A DNA stretch of 64,000 bases. It comes from Hyunsoonleella flava. Lineage in GTDB: Bacteria; Bacteroidota; Bacteroidia; Flavobacteriales; Flavobacteriaceae. Below, in pieces: positions 8,683 through 18,200 of the stretch; the first letter of the stretch is position 1; each line of letters begins with the position of its first letter. The translations under genes were made by a program, and so were the position numbers. A model generated the notes under the pieces. That model was not told the origin of the DNA and did not search any database. It was given only the letters and a program-made list of their open reading frames with translations. Location: NCBI RefSeq assembly GCF_004310325.1, contig NZ_SIRT01000001.1, positions 496,001-560,000 of the forward strand, given 5' to 3'.

Positions 8683-8919
8683 ATGCCATCTTTTACTTTG
8701 GATAGAACTACAAACTTGATAAAATCAATTTCTTCAATGAAAATTGAGGAGCTAGTACAATGTAAAAAAAAGATAAAAGCACTAGAGAAAATCATTGAAA
8801 ATGATTCTAGTAGTTTAAACCTTTACAGGTATAAAAAAGCAACCGAAAGATTCAATAATTTGAAAGTGGTAATTTTTGATTTAAAAATGTTGGAATTAAG
8901 AATAAAGCGAAAATTTTAA
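8683..8919 (+). CDS. Small basic helical protein of unknown function
   Basis: This 78-residue protein is rich in Lys, Leu, Ile and Glu, with a heptad-like central stretch (VQCKKKIKALEKIIEN) suggesting a helical hairpin or coiled coil. It has no signal peptide or known motif that I recognise. It is the first gene of the plus-strand polysaccharide-like locus and carries the shared motif upstream, which supports it being real. It could be a small regulator acting with the LytTR protein. Confidence 0.5.
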   Translation: MPSFTLDRTTNLIKSISSMKIEELVQCKKKIKALEKIIENDSSSLNLYRYKKATERFNNLKVVIFDLKMLELRIKRKF

Positions 8920-8930
8920 AAAAATTCTTC

Positions 8931-8958
8931 GGGACAATCAATTTATGAGTTGTTTTAA
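8931..8958 (+). promoter_or_regulatory. Shared promoter motif, copy 2 of 3
   Basis: GGGACA, ten bases, then GAGTTGTTTTAA, 16-43 bp upstream of the LytTR gene at 8974. Its position so near the start codon fits autoregulation of the LytTR gene, or a very short leader. Confidence 0.55.
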
Positions 8959-8973
8959 AATAAAACCCTCATA

Positions 8974-9363
8974 ATGGCTCGAATAATCAACCTTCAATCA
9001 TATAATTATTTCCCAACCAAGGATAATATAGCTTCAATAGATATAAAATTTGGTAATAAAGTTTACAGTATTGCCACTACTAATATCGCTTACATATATA
9101 AAAGTGAGGGTGTTTTTTTTATTGTTGATAAAACAAATTTAAAATTACCTATAGGCTTACAATCTTTAAGTCAACTTTCAATCGATTTAGAGGAGTCCCT
9201 TTACTTTCAAATAGACGATGAAACTATTTTTTGCAAGGAGAATTTTGTCGTTGTAAAACCAACCCATGATTGCATCGAAGTAGTATCTAAAAATACATTC
9301 AAAGACAAATTTCAAATCCCTGAACATTTAATTAATCAATTTCAAACATGGTTTGAAAGCTAA
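8974..9363 (+). CDS. Stand-alone LytTR-like DNA-binding protein
   Basis: This 129-residue protein has no receiver domain. The pattern KVYSIATTNIAYIYKSEG, then KLPIGLQSLSQL, then FCKENFVVVKP resembles the LytTR fold (strand carrying the I-x-Y segment, the s-L-x-x-L helix, then the strand usually reading R-x-H-x-S-Y-I-V-N). Several normally conserved positions are replaced, so it is a divergent member. It probably controls the locus downstream. A divergent LytTR fold is my best reading; an unrelated beta-rich fold cannot be excluded. Confidence 0.6.
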   Translation: MARIINLQSYNYFPTKDNIASIDIKFGNKVYSIATTNIAYIYKSEGVFFIVDKTNLKLPIGLQSLSQLSIDLEESLYFQIDDETIFCKENFVVVKPTHDCIEVVSKNTFKDKFQIPEHLINQFQTWFES

Positions 9364-9399
9364 TAGATATTCAATCTAGTTAAATAAAAACAAGAAACT

Positions 9400-10302
9400 A
9401 TGAAAACTAAAAACAAAAAAAAATTGTGTCTTATGCCACTATTGGCGCTAAGTTTAATCATTTATAATGCACATGGTCAATTAAGTACTTATTCATCTTT
9501 TGAAGATTTTTCAGAAATCAAAACCAATACATTTAAAAAAAGCAAAGAAGATGAAGAAGGAAAAAGGGCTGGCAATAATTTTGATGATAATTACGGCTTA
9601 ATAAATCTTGAGGTTGCCCTTTGGTATGGTGCTACTTTTAGCGAATTAGCAGATGAAAATGGTTTACGCCGTTTTGATGCCAAATACGAAATTAATAAAA
9701 AGAACCTTGTATTTGCATACTATGATAACGCTTTAACATTTGATAACAACTTCTTTGCAAATAGCAATGGCAATGTGCCAATGATAGGCGTTGGGGCTAA
9801 ACATGATTGGTCAAAAAAATGGTTTTCAAAAGTTGAATTTGGTAGAAGATTTATGATTGACCAGGATGATCAATCTATGTTTAATTTAGAAAACGGATAT
9901 TTCTTTTCAGATAAAGTTTTAGGAAAAATTGTAACGCAATATGATATTAGGCAAGATGATAATTTGCTTACACTTGGGGCTTTTGTTGATTTAAAAGTAA
10001 ATAAGTGGATGCGTTTAGAATCCGGTCTTTTTCATTCTGAAAACCTTGCATTTACCAATACTTATAATGAGCGATTTCTTGTTATTCCAAAAATGAGATG
10101 GAAAAAAGTAGAATTGAATATGGGGGTTTATTATGATGTGTACAAACTTCAGCAAGAAAGATTAAATCAGTTTAGCGGGGGTTTTTCACATATAATATTT
10201 CCTATCATCAAAAACCTTAAAGGCAATGCCTTTTTTAATTACGATAAGGGATTTAAAAATGAAATTACTGTTGTATCAATTGGGTTAAATCAAAAATTTT
10301 AA
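9400..10302 (+). CDS. Predicted outer-membrane beta-barrel protein
   Basis: This 300-residue protein has a signal peptide ending near residue 27 (YNAHGQ) and then alternating amphipathic strands rich in aromatic residues (e.g. KWFSKVEFGRRF, LNMGVYYDVYKL). It ends in QKF, with the terminal Phe recognised by the BAM machinery. It lies four bases upstream of the GT2 synthase start, so the two are translationally coupled. In cellulose and similar systems a barrel exports the polymer through the outer membrane; that role is inferred here. It could instead be a PorP- or BcsC-barrel-like structural protein. Confidence 0.65.
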   Translation: MKTKNKKKLCLMPLLALSLIIYNAHGQLSTYSSFEDFSEIKTNTFKKSKEDEEGKRAGNNFDDNYGLINLEVALWYGATFSELADENGLRRFDAKYEINKKNLVFAYYDNALTFDNNFFANSNGNVPMIGVGAKHDWSKKWFSKVEFGRRFMIDQDDQSMFNLENGYFFSDKVLGKIVTQYDIRQDDNLLTLGAFVDLKVNKWMRLESGLFHSENLAFTNTYNERFLVIPKMRWKKVELNMGVYYDVYKLQQERLNQFSGGFSHIIFPIIKNLKGNAFFNYDKGFKNEITVVSIGLNQKF

Positions 10303-10306
10303 AATC

Positions 10307-12163
10307 ATGAAAAGCATCTCTTTTACCTTTAAATCATATATAAATAGTAGCAACACTTTAAGTTTACCAGCAAAGTATGTTGATAATTCAAGGTTAATTT
10401 CTAAAGCACCTAAACCGTATTTATACATCAGCATATTTGTGGTTTGGCTCTCATCATTAGTTTGGTTTGGTCCTAGATTAATAGGTTTACTTGATATGGC
10501 TTATAGTGTTCCAAGTTATATTACGATGGTTCTTTTTATCTCGTTTATTTGTTTTGCATGGCTTTATGGCTTTTATAATGTAAGCATTATGTGTTTTGTT
10601 TTTATTTATAAATATTTTAGCAAAAAGCCTGAAAAAGAATTAGTAAATCTTCAATTAGAATATCAACCAGAGGTTGCAATTCTTTACACAACATGTAATG
10701 ATTTTGTAGAAGAATCCGTAAATTCTTGTATAGATCAAGACTATAAAAACTATAAGGTTTACATATTAGACGATAGTTCGGATGAGGATATTAAGAATAG
10801 TATTGACCGATATCAAAGCCTTAATCAAGACAAGGTTAAAGTAATAAGAAGAGACAATAGAGTTGGTTTTAAAGCTGGAAATATGAATAATGCGCTCGAA
10901 AATCACATAACCGAGCCTTATTTTGCTATTGCAGATGCAGATGAAATTCTACCAAGAGATTTTTTAAAAAAGTTAGTAAATGTTATAGAGGCCGATGACA
11001 AATGTGGTTTTGTTCAAGCGAATCATCGTGCAAGAATTTTAGATAATAGCGAATTGTCTAAATCATTAGGTGTTGGAGTCGACATACATTGGAAATATTA
11101 TCAACCTTTTAGAAACGACTACGGATTTGTAATGTTTTTAGGTCATGGAGCATTGATTAGAACAAAATGCTGGCATGAAATAGGAGGCTTTCCTCATATA
11201 GTTAGTGAAGACTTAGGTTTTGCCATTCATGCTAGAGAAAAAGGATACAGAGGTAGGTTTGTTGAAGATGTTATTTGTTTAGAAGATTTTCCGGAAGATA
11301 TGCGCTCATTTAGAATTAGACATATGAAATGGACTCGAGGCACTTGCGAGTTTCTATTTACAAAATTTAAATGGCTAATAAAGGCTAAAAACATTACTTG
11401 GACAGAAAAGTTTGATATTTTATTTCCAACACTAAATCTTCCCTTAACATTAGTCTATCTGTTTTTTATGGTGGTGGCTAATTTAATGTTGCCGTATTTC
11501 TTTGGCTCACCGCAAGACTTAACTTTTGAATTTGCTGGAGAAACAACTTCATTTACAGTTTATTTGCTAAGTCAAGGATTTGAATCTATTTACACATTCG
11601 ATTTTTTCTTGATTACTTTAATGACCTTTTTTGCACCTGTGCTTTGCTTTGTTGTGGGGTTACGAAAAACACCTGGTAAGCTATTGCACTTTATTAGCCA
11701 TAGTACAGCAGCTTATGCAGCACTTGGTCCTTTGTCTGCTATAGGAGTTATCTCTTACCTAATATCAGGTAAAGCTATTTTTTTGGTTACAGGAGATAAA
11801 AATCAATCTAATTCAAATAACAACATAGCTAGTAATCCAAAGGGGTTATTGGGAAGGTTTAAGACGGAGTGGAGAAAATTTATTGACAAAAGTCACCCTG
11901 ACAATTATTTGGTTCAAAGCATTGAGCTTTTTATAGGGTTAATTTTTGCTATTGCTTGTTTTAAAATGTTTCAGGTATCATTTTTAGGATTGTGTATGGC
12001 ATTTATTTTCATGCCCATTTTTCATAAATTCGGATGGAAATCTAAACTTACCAGATCTATTGCGCATTTACCATTTATATTTATTATACTAGGTATTTTT
12101 ATGGCATCCCTAAGTTTAATAGGATTGCAAACTATGTTTTTTGGATATGGTTTTCATTTTTAA
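10307..12163 (+). CDS. Processive family-2 glycosyltransferase (cellulose-synthase-like, membrane)
   Basis: This 618-residue protein has two N-terminal membrane spans (about residues 44-105), a cytosolic GT-A domain (about 120-345) and several C-terminal spans. The GT2 signature is complete: VAILYTTCNDFVEESV, the sugar-nucleotide Asp in ILDDSSDE, the DxD in ADADE (Asp210/Asp212), the catalytic acid in SEDLGF (Asp302), and R-x-R-H-M-K-W-T-R-G around residue 336, where Q-x-x-R-W is found in cellulose synthases. It probably polymerises a beta-linked glycan and threads it across the inner membrane. No c-di-GMP PilZ domain is seen. The barrel upstream and lipoproteins downstream would form the rest of the apparatus. 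Confidence 0.85.
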   Translation: MKSISFTFKSYINSSNTLSLPAKYVDNSRLISKAPKPYLYISIFVVWLSSLVWFGPRLIGLLDMAYSVPSYITMVLFISFICFAWLYGFYNVSIMCFVFIYKYFSKKPEKELVNLQLEYQPEVAILYTTCNDFVEESVNSCIDQDYKNYKVYILDDSSDEDIKNSIDRYQSLNQDKVKVIRRDNRVGFKAGNMNNALENHITEPYFAIADADEILPRDFLKKLVNVIEADDKCGFVQANHRARILDNSELSKSLGVGVDIHWKYYQPFRNDYGFVMFLGHGALIRTKCWHEIGGFPHIVSEDLGFAIHAREKGYRGRFVEDVICLEDFPEDMRSFRIRHMKWTRGTCEFLFTKFKWLIKAKNITWTEKFDILFPTLNLPLTLVYLFFMVVANLMLPYFFGSPQDLTFEFAGETTSFTVYLLSQGFESIYTFDFFLITLMTFFAPVLCFVVGLRKTPGKLLHFISHSTAAYAALGPLSAIGVISYLISGKAIFLVTGDKNQSNSNNNIASNPKGLLGRFKTEWRKFIDKSHPDNYLVQSIELFIGLIFAIACFKMFQVSFLGLCMAFIFMPIFHKFGWKSKLTRSIAHLPFIFIILGIFMASLSLIGLQTMFFGYGFHF

Positions 12164-12174
12164 CATATTTTCTT

Positions 12175-12202
12175 GGGACATTTATTTAATGAGTTGTTTT
12201 AA
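12175..12202 (+). promoter_or_regulatory. Shared promoter motif, copy 3 of 3
   Basis: GGGACA, ten bases, then GAGTTGTTTTAA, about 70-95 bp upstream of the lipoprotein start at 12270. It suggests that the lipoprotein genes have their own promoter under the same control as the front of the locus. Confidence 0.55.
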
Positions 12203-12269
12203 TAATAAAGAGGCAATTAAAGGCCATATTAAAAATGAATTTAAATTTTATAATAATACCCATTTCATT

Positions 12270-14054
12270 ATGAAAACATTAAAACCAATCTTACTATTAG
12301 TTATAGGGATGCTATTCACTATGACTTCTTGTAGAACCGAAGACGATTTAAGTATAGACCCACCAGTTGAAGATACTATTGAAGCCAGCTCAAAAATAGC
12401 CAACTTAATGAGTAGAACAGCTACTAAAGATGGTTCTAATGATAATATTATCGATAACGCTAGTTGTTTAAGCGTTCAACTTCCAGTTACCGTAACTGTT
12501 AACGGAATTGAACTAGAAATAAATGATGACGATGGTTATGAGGATATTGAAGATATTATTGATTTGTTTGATGATGATGTCGATTCAGTTGTTATTTCAT
12601 ACCCTGTAACAATTATTCTAACAGATTTTTCAACAGTTGTGGTTAACTCTGATGCCGAATTAACGGCTCTTGCAGTTAACTGTGCTGGGGAAAATGAAAA
12701 TGATGACGATATAGAATGTATTGACTTCCAATATCCTATTACTGCATCTGTTTTTAATGAAAACAATGATTTAATCAGCTCTATTACTATCAACAATGAT
12801 AATGATATGTATGATTTCATTGATGATTTAGATGAATTTGCAGCAGTAACCATTAACTTCCCAATTACCGTAATATTTGCAGATGGAACAACACAAACTA
12901 TAAATTCTATTCAGGAACTAGAAAACGCTATTGAAATAGCAGACGATAGTTGTGATGAAGATGATGATAACGATTTTGATGATGATGATTGTGATAACTG
13001 TACAACTAATGACCTTGAAACTGTTTTTGCAGATTGTACTCAATGGACAGTTGATAAACTAGAGCGTAATGACAATGACCTTGAAGATAACTACGTAGGC
13101 TATGTATTTGAGTTTAATAGTGATGGAACGATTCTAGTTACTCAAGGGTCTAATACATTCAATGGGACTTGGGAAGCTTCAGGTTCAGGCAATAATATAT
13201 CAGTTGTAATTAATGTTACTGGACTGCCAGACTTTAACGATACTTGGAACTTACACGAAATTGAACAAGATGATGACGAAGTTGATGTTGATTTAAGGTT
13301 AGGAGACGATAGATTGCGATTTGAGAGTGATTGTCAATCTGGTGGAAACATTGATGATACAGCAATGGTAAACGCTCTTACAAGTGGTGATTGGTATGTC
13401 ACCTACTTCTTTGATGACACCGATGAAACAGCAGACTTTTCAGACTATGTTTTCAATTTTGCGTCAGACAATACCGCTACGGCAACAGATATGAACGGAA
13501 CGACTAATGGTTCGTGGTCAACAACATCAGGAGATGAGACCGAACTAGGATTAAACTTAAATTTCGGGACGGGTATGCCACTTGATGAATTAGCCGATGA
13601 TTGGGATGTTCTTGAAGTAACCAACGACATTATCAGGTTAAAAGATATTAGTGGTGGAGATGGTTCTGAAGACTTTTTAACCTTTGAACGAACACCTTTT
13701 GATGGGGGAAATGGTAATGACGATTTAACTACAATTCTATCAGATGGCCTTTGGATAGTAGCATCCTATACAGAAGATGCCGATGATCAAACCGCTAACT
13801 ATACAGGTTATGAATTGAATTTTAATATAGATGGAACAGTTTCAGCGTCAAATGGTGCAAATACAAATAATGGTACTTGGTCTGTATTTAGTTCTGGTAA
13901 TCAAATGACTCTGGACTTTGGTACAAATATGCCATTTGATGAATTTAATGATGATGACTGGGATGTTATTTCAGTCTCTAGTACAGAAGTGGTTTTAAGA
14001 GATATTAGTGGTGGAAATGGCGGAACAGACACTTTAACCCTCCAAAAACTTTAA
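12270..14054 (+). CDS. Asp-rich lipoprotein with duplicated domains
   Basis: The 594-residue product starts at 12270: the signal peptide ends at a lipobox (MLFTMTSC, Cys21), whereas longer in-frame starts near 12141 lack a leader-like sequence. Residues about 60-225 hold two copies of a unit built on (C)-x-Q-x-P-(V/I)-T-(V/A). A run of Asp follows, then three copies of a lipocalin-like unit (about 245-594), each with a G-x-W start, G-T-W-x centre and DISGGxGxxDxLT-type end. The protein is very acidic and probably binds Ca2+ or sits in a mineral- or polysaccharide-rich surface layer. It is encoded 106 bp after the GT2 gene. Confidence 0.75.
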   Translation: MKTLKPILLLVIGMLFTMTSCRTEDDLSIDPPVEDTIEASSKIANLMSRTATKDGSNDNIIDNASCLSVQLPVTVTVNGIELEINDDDGYEDIEDIIDLFDDDVDSVVISYPVTIILTDFSTVVVNSDAELTALAVNCAGENENDDDIECIDFQYPITASVFNENNDLISSITINNDNDMYDFIDDLDEFAAVTINFPITVIFADGTTQTINSIQELENAIEIADDSCDEDDDNDFDDDDCDNCTTNDLETVFADCTQWTVDKLERNDNDLEDNYVGYVFEFNSDGTILVTQGSNTFNGTWEASGSGNNISVVINVTGLPDFNDTWNLHEIEQDDDEVDVDLRLGDDRLRFESDCQSGGNIDDTAMVNALTSGDWYVTYFFDDTDETADFSDYVFNFASDNTATATDMNGTTNGSWSTTSGDETELGLNLNFGTGMPLDELADDWDVLEVTNDIIRLKDISGGDGSEDFLTFERTPFDGGNGNDDLTTILSDGLWIVASYTEDADDQTANYTGYELNFNIDGTVSASNGANTNNGTWSVFSSGNQMTLDFGTNMPFDEFNDDDWDVISVSSTEVVLRDISGGNGGTDTLTLQKL

Positions 14055-14083
14055 TGCAAAATTTTAATTTAAAAATAGTAGTT

Positions 14084-14569
14084 ATGAAAAAAGTATTTAA
14101 TCTAGGATTCTTATTAATGTTAAGTTTTTCACTAATGTCATCAATGTGTTCAACAGACGACGATGATGGAAGCACAAATAACAATAGTCAACAAATAGCA
14201 GAAATAGAAAGCACAGCGCAATCAGGAGCGTGGAGAATTACAAATTTTAATGACTCTGGTCAAAATGAAACTTCTGATTTCAATGGTTATGACTTTACAT
14301 TTAATGCAGATGGCTCACTAGTTGCTACAATTGGTTCAAATACCCTAACAGGAACTTGGTCTGTTACAGATGATAGTAACAGTAGTGATGATAGTAGTAA
14401 TGATGACGATATAGATTTTAATATTTTCTTCCCTGTATCAGAAGACAATGATTTTGAAGACTTAAATGATGATTGGGATGTAGTAACAACAACATCTACA
14501 AGAATTGAACTCATTGATATTAGTGGCGGAAATGGCGGTACAGATATGCTCACATTTGAGAGAAATTAA
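14084..14569 (+). CDS. Small Asp-rich lipoprotein with one lipocalin-like unit
   Basis: This 161-residue protein starts at 14084, giving a clean lipoprotein leader (MKKVFNLGF...SSMC, Cys22). It carries a single copy of the unit repeated three times in the preceding protein (GAWRIT, GTWSV, DISGGNGGTDMLTFE), so it is a truncated paralogue. An Asp/Ser-rich insert sits in the middle. It is co-transcribed with the larger lipoprotein; the upstream gap is 29 bp. Confidence 0.75.
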   Translation: MKKVFNLGFLLMLSFSLMSSMCSTDDDDGSTNNNSQQIAEIESTAQSGAWRITNFNDSGQNETSDFNGYDFTFNADGSLVATIGSNTLTGTWSVTDDSNSSDDSSNDDDIDFNIFFPVSEDNDFEDLNDDWDVVTTTSTRIELIDISGGNGGTDMLTFERN

Positions 14570-14612
14570 TAAAACAAGGGTTTTAAGTTAGTAATTGTCT
14601 CTAATAGTAAGT

Positions 14613-14650
14613 AAACCAATCACACACTTTGTGGTTGGTTTAATTTTTTA
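14613..14650 (+). terminator. Rho-independent terminator of the GT2/lipoprotein locus
   Basis: AAACCAATCAC pairs with GTGGTTGGTTT around a short loop and is followed by a T-rich tract, 45 bp after the last lipoprotein stop. Confidence 0.75.
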
Positions 14651-14744
14651 AGTTCAATCTTGTGTTAAACAAAAATGGAATAGAATAGAACATTTCTTCG
14701 GTATAATGTTGGTTGGTTCTTATTTTGCTTCCTAAAATCCATGT

Positions 14745-15072
14745 CATTTCATACACATTTTGCGGCATCTCTTCTGCCCTATCGCAAAAAGAGTATTCCA
14801 TTATATTTTTAAGGAAACCTTTTAGAACAAAAAAATAAAATATATACTTCACCTTAGCTTTTTACCAAAGCAAAGTTACATAACGCTAGTACATTATAGT
14901 GCAAATGTATTGTTTAGTTAATAAGAGGGTTTATCCATTTGTAAGCTATAATTCTATATTATGTAAAATAGCCGCTACCAAACGCTCGATTGCTTTTATA
15001 AAATCAAATTGCTTTTTGCAATTTATTTATAACACAATTATCCATCGCTTGCCAACACATTATAAAAGCTAA
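14745..15072 (+). repeat. Dispersed intergenic repeat, copy 2
   Basis: This copy occupies much of the 700-bp gap before the hybrid sensor. It keeps the hairpin at 14876-14966 (TTACATAACG..ACATTATAG..CAAATG against CATTTG..CTATAAT..TTATGTAA). After it come GTAAAATAGCCGCTACCAA and the CATCGCTTGCCAAC segment also present in copy 1. An open frame crossing its left end on the minus strand (to 14852) is considered spurious. Confidence 0.7.
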
Positions 15073-15266
15073 GTTTTGGATTCCTATTGAAATTTAGGAT
15101 GCTAGTAATATGAAAAATTTGTAAATGTATAATGTATACCTTAATGTTTTATTTTAAAGGTTAAAGAATTAGTATCTTTCCCTATTAATTCTGACTTAAA
15201 AATGGCAGAAATAGTAAAGTCTTACATATAGTAATCTTTATAAACATTTTCAGTAAATTTAAGCCT

Positions 15267-18200
15267 ATGAATTACTTAAGGTTACTCTTTTTTTGCTTCT
15301 TTACAACTTTTATCTTCTCTCAAAATGATAAACATGTTATTTTTAGAGCTCTTACTGTAGAGCAAGGCTTGTCCCAAAATAACGTGGTTAGTATTGCTCA
15401 AGATTCCATTGGTTTTATGTGGTTTAATACTGAAGATGGTTTAAATAAATACGATGGCAAGGAAACTACAACTTATTATCTAACTTCAAACAAAATTAAA
15501 AGAGAAGCTAAATACCTTAGTAGAGAGGTGTTTGTTGATAAAATTGGAAAATTATGGGCTATTAATAATTATGGGAAGTTAAATTATTATAATCAAGAGA
15601 CAGATAAATTTATTGAGTTACAAAAGTTAAAAGAGGTTATTACTATTGCTCAAGATTCGGACTTGAACTACTTTATCGGAACTTATGGTCAAGGGTTATT
15701 TAAAATTGATTATCGGTCGAAAGATACCATCCAGATTTTAAAACCTCAAGACAAACATTTTGCCGTATGCAGTTTTGTTGAAACAGATAAACATTCTATA
15801 CTTGCTACAACCGATGACGGTATAATTGAAATAAAAAATAACAATTACGAGTTTATTGAGCTTGCTTCTGAAACTATATTTAGTCGGTTTGCAAAATCTA
15901 GTGCCGGAACTATTTATTTGGGTAGTTATGAAAAAGGGCTTTATATAAAAACTAAAAACAGTGAAGGGTTTAAACAATTTAAAGGATTTGATGACAATCC
16001 TTTGCCTGACGATTTAATAGTCAAGGATTTATTGGTTGATAAACGTGATTGGCTTTGGATTACTACAGAAAGGCGAGGGGTTTTTTTACTGGATTTTAAA
16101 TTAAAAACTATTCAAAACTTTCTTTATAATAAAGAAGAACAGTATTCCATAGGTTCTAATTCATTGTTTTTTATGAATGAAGATAATTCTGGAACTATTT
16201 GGATTGGTACTAAAGGAGCTGGTGTCAATTATTTCGATGCTTATTTGTCTAAATTTAATTTATTGACAAACGATCAAATTCCAAATACTATTCACATTGA
16301 TGGTATTAGAGCCATAACAACTGACAATAAAAATGCCATATGGATTGGAACCGAAAGCAAAGGCTTAACTAAAATAGGCACTCAAAAGAATAGTTTTTTT
16401 ACGTATACAATGGAAAATTCAGATCTTGTAGGAGACAGGATTGTAAGTTTGTACTACGATGATGGGTGTTTGTGGATTGGACATTTAGATAATGGTCTTC
16501 AAATTCTTGATACAAATGGTAAAATGAAAACCTACAACGAAACGTCATCATTTACTATTCTAAAAATATACAAGGATGCTAAAGGTAATATGTGGCTATG
16601 TACAAATAAGGGCCTAATACTTTTTGATAAAGACAAAGGTGTTTTAAAACAATTTAATTCAAACAATTCTGGGTTAACTACAAATTACTATATCAGTACT
16701 GTTGAACAAGATATTAATACAATAGAGCAAGGAGATGCCAATACCCTTTGGGTAGGAACAGAATTTGAAGGCTTATACAAACTGAATTTAAGTGATAATA
16801 AGTTTTCAGTGGTCGAAGGAATCTCTGATAGAATATTTTCTTTGTACTATAATGATTCAAAACTTTGGATTGGAACAAATGGTAATGGATTAAAACTATA
16901 TAACACAGAAAGTGGTTTTATATCAAAATTCTCAACAAAGGACGGCCTTCCTAATGATATTATCTACAGTATTTTGCCAGATTCAGATGGGTATTTATGG
17001 TTGACATCCAATAAAGGTATTACGAGGTTTAAGTTTGAAAACGATTCTATTTCAAGCATCAAAAATTATGATAATTATTTTGGACTACAATCTCATGGGT
17101 TTAATGCCGGAGCGTATCATAAAGATAAATTAGGAAACCTATATTTTGGTGGTATTAAGGGCATCAACTGGTTTAATCCTGATGAACTTAAAACGAATCC
17201 TGTTTTACCTAAAACAGCTTTAACCAAGTTAGAACTGTTTAATAAGGAAATTCCATTTTCTGATAATCTAGAACTTTCATCTGATCAAAATACGTTATCA
17301 TTCTCATTTGCTTCGTTACAGTTTTCACAACCAGAGTTAAATCAATATAAATATCGATTAATTAATAATGATGAAGACTGGATTGATGCTGGTTATAATT
17401 CTATAGCACATTATACCAACTTGCCTCCAAATAACTACACCTTTCAAGTAATATCCAGTAATTATGATGGTGTTTGGAATGACGAACCAGCAACATATAG
17501 TTTTACTATTTTAAAACCATGGTATGGTACAAACTTGGCATATACTATTTACGGATTAATAGTCTTGAGTAGCCTCTACTTCTTTTTTCGTTATTTAAAA
17601 TGGCGTATTCAGATAAAGAATGATTTAGAGTTTGAGCAAAAGGAAGCGGCTAGGTTAAAACAATTAGATGAATTTAAAAACCGCTTATTTACCAATATTT
17701 CGCATGAGTTTAGAACGCCATTAACTCTAATTTCTGGTCCTGTTGAAAACCAATTGGCTAAACCAAATTTAAATACCGAAGACAAAGAAGAACTCTCAAT
17801 AGTTAAACGTAATGCGGCAAGATTACTAAATTTAGTTAACCAAATCTTAGACATTTCTAAGTTAGAAACAGGAAACTTAAAACTTTCAGTTGCTCATGAT
17901 AATCTTGAACTTAATTTAAAACAACTGGTATCAACATTTAAGTTTAAGGCCCAGAAAAAGCAAATTGATTTTACATACAACATACAACCTACACACATGG
18001 TTTGGTTTGATAAAGATGTGGTTGATAAAATAACCATAAACTTACTTTCAAATGCCATAAAATATACACCTCAAAAAGGATTTGTTCGTTTTGAATCTTT
18101 TGTAGAAAATGGACATGTTTCAATAAGTGTTACCAACAATGGAGTTAATTATTCATCCGAAGATTTACAGAAACTGTTTACAAGATATTATCAAGCAGGG

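Noticed and set aside
12141-12269. Longer start for the Asp-rich lipoprotein
   Set aside because: The added residues overlap the GT2 gene end and bury the lipoprotein leader; the start at 12270 gives a clean lipobox.
12536-12853. Antisense Ser-rich frames inside the Asp-rich lipoprotein genes
   Set aside because: Runs of Asp codons read as Ser/Ile-rich frames in reverse; the sense product has a lipobox and repeated domains.
14640-14852. 70-codon open frame on the minus strand
   Set aside because: It overlaps the terminator and the left end of repeat copy 2, and the matching position in other copies is not open or conserved as protein.
3976-15072. Claim of a true chromosomal integron array
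   Set aside because: No integron integrase, attI or cassette-sized genes in one orientation are seen. Only the hairpin plan is reminiscent, so it is reported as a repeat family.
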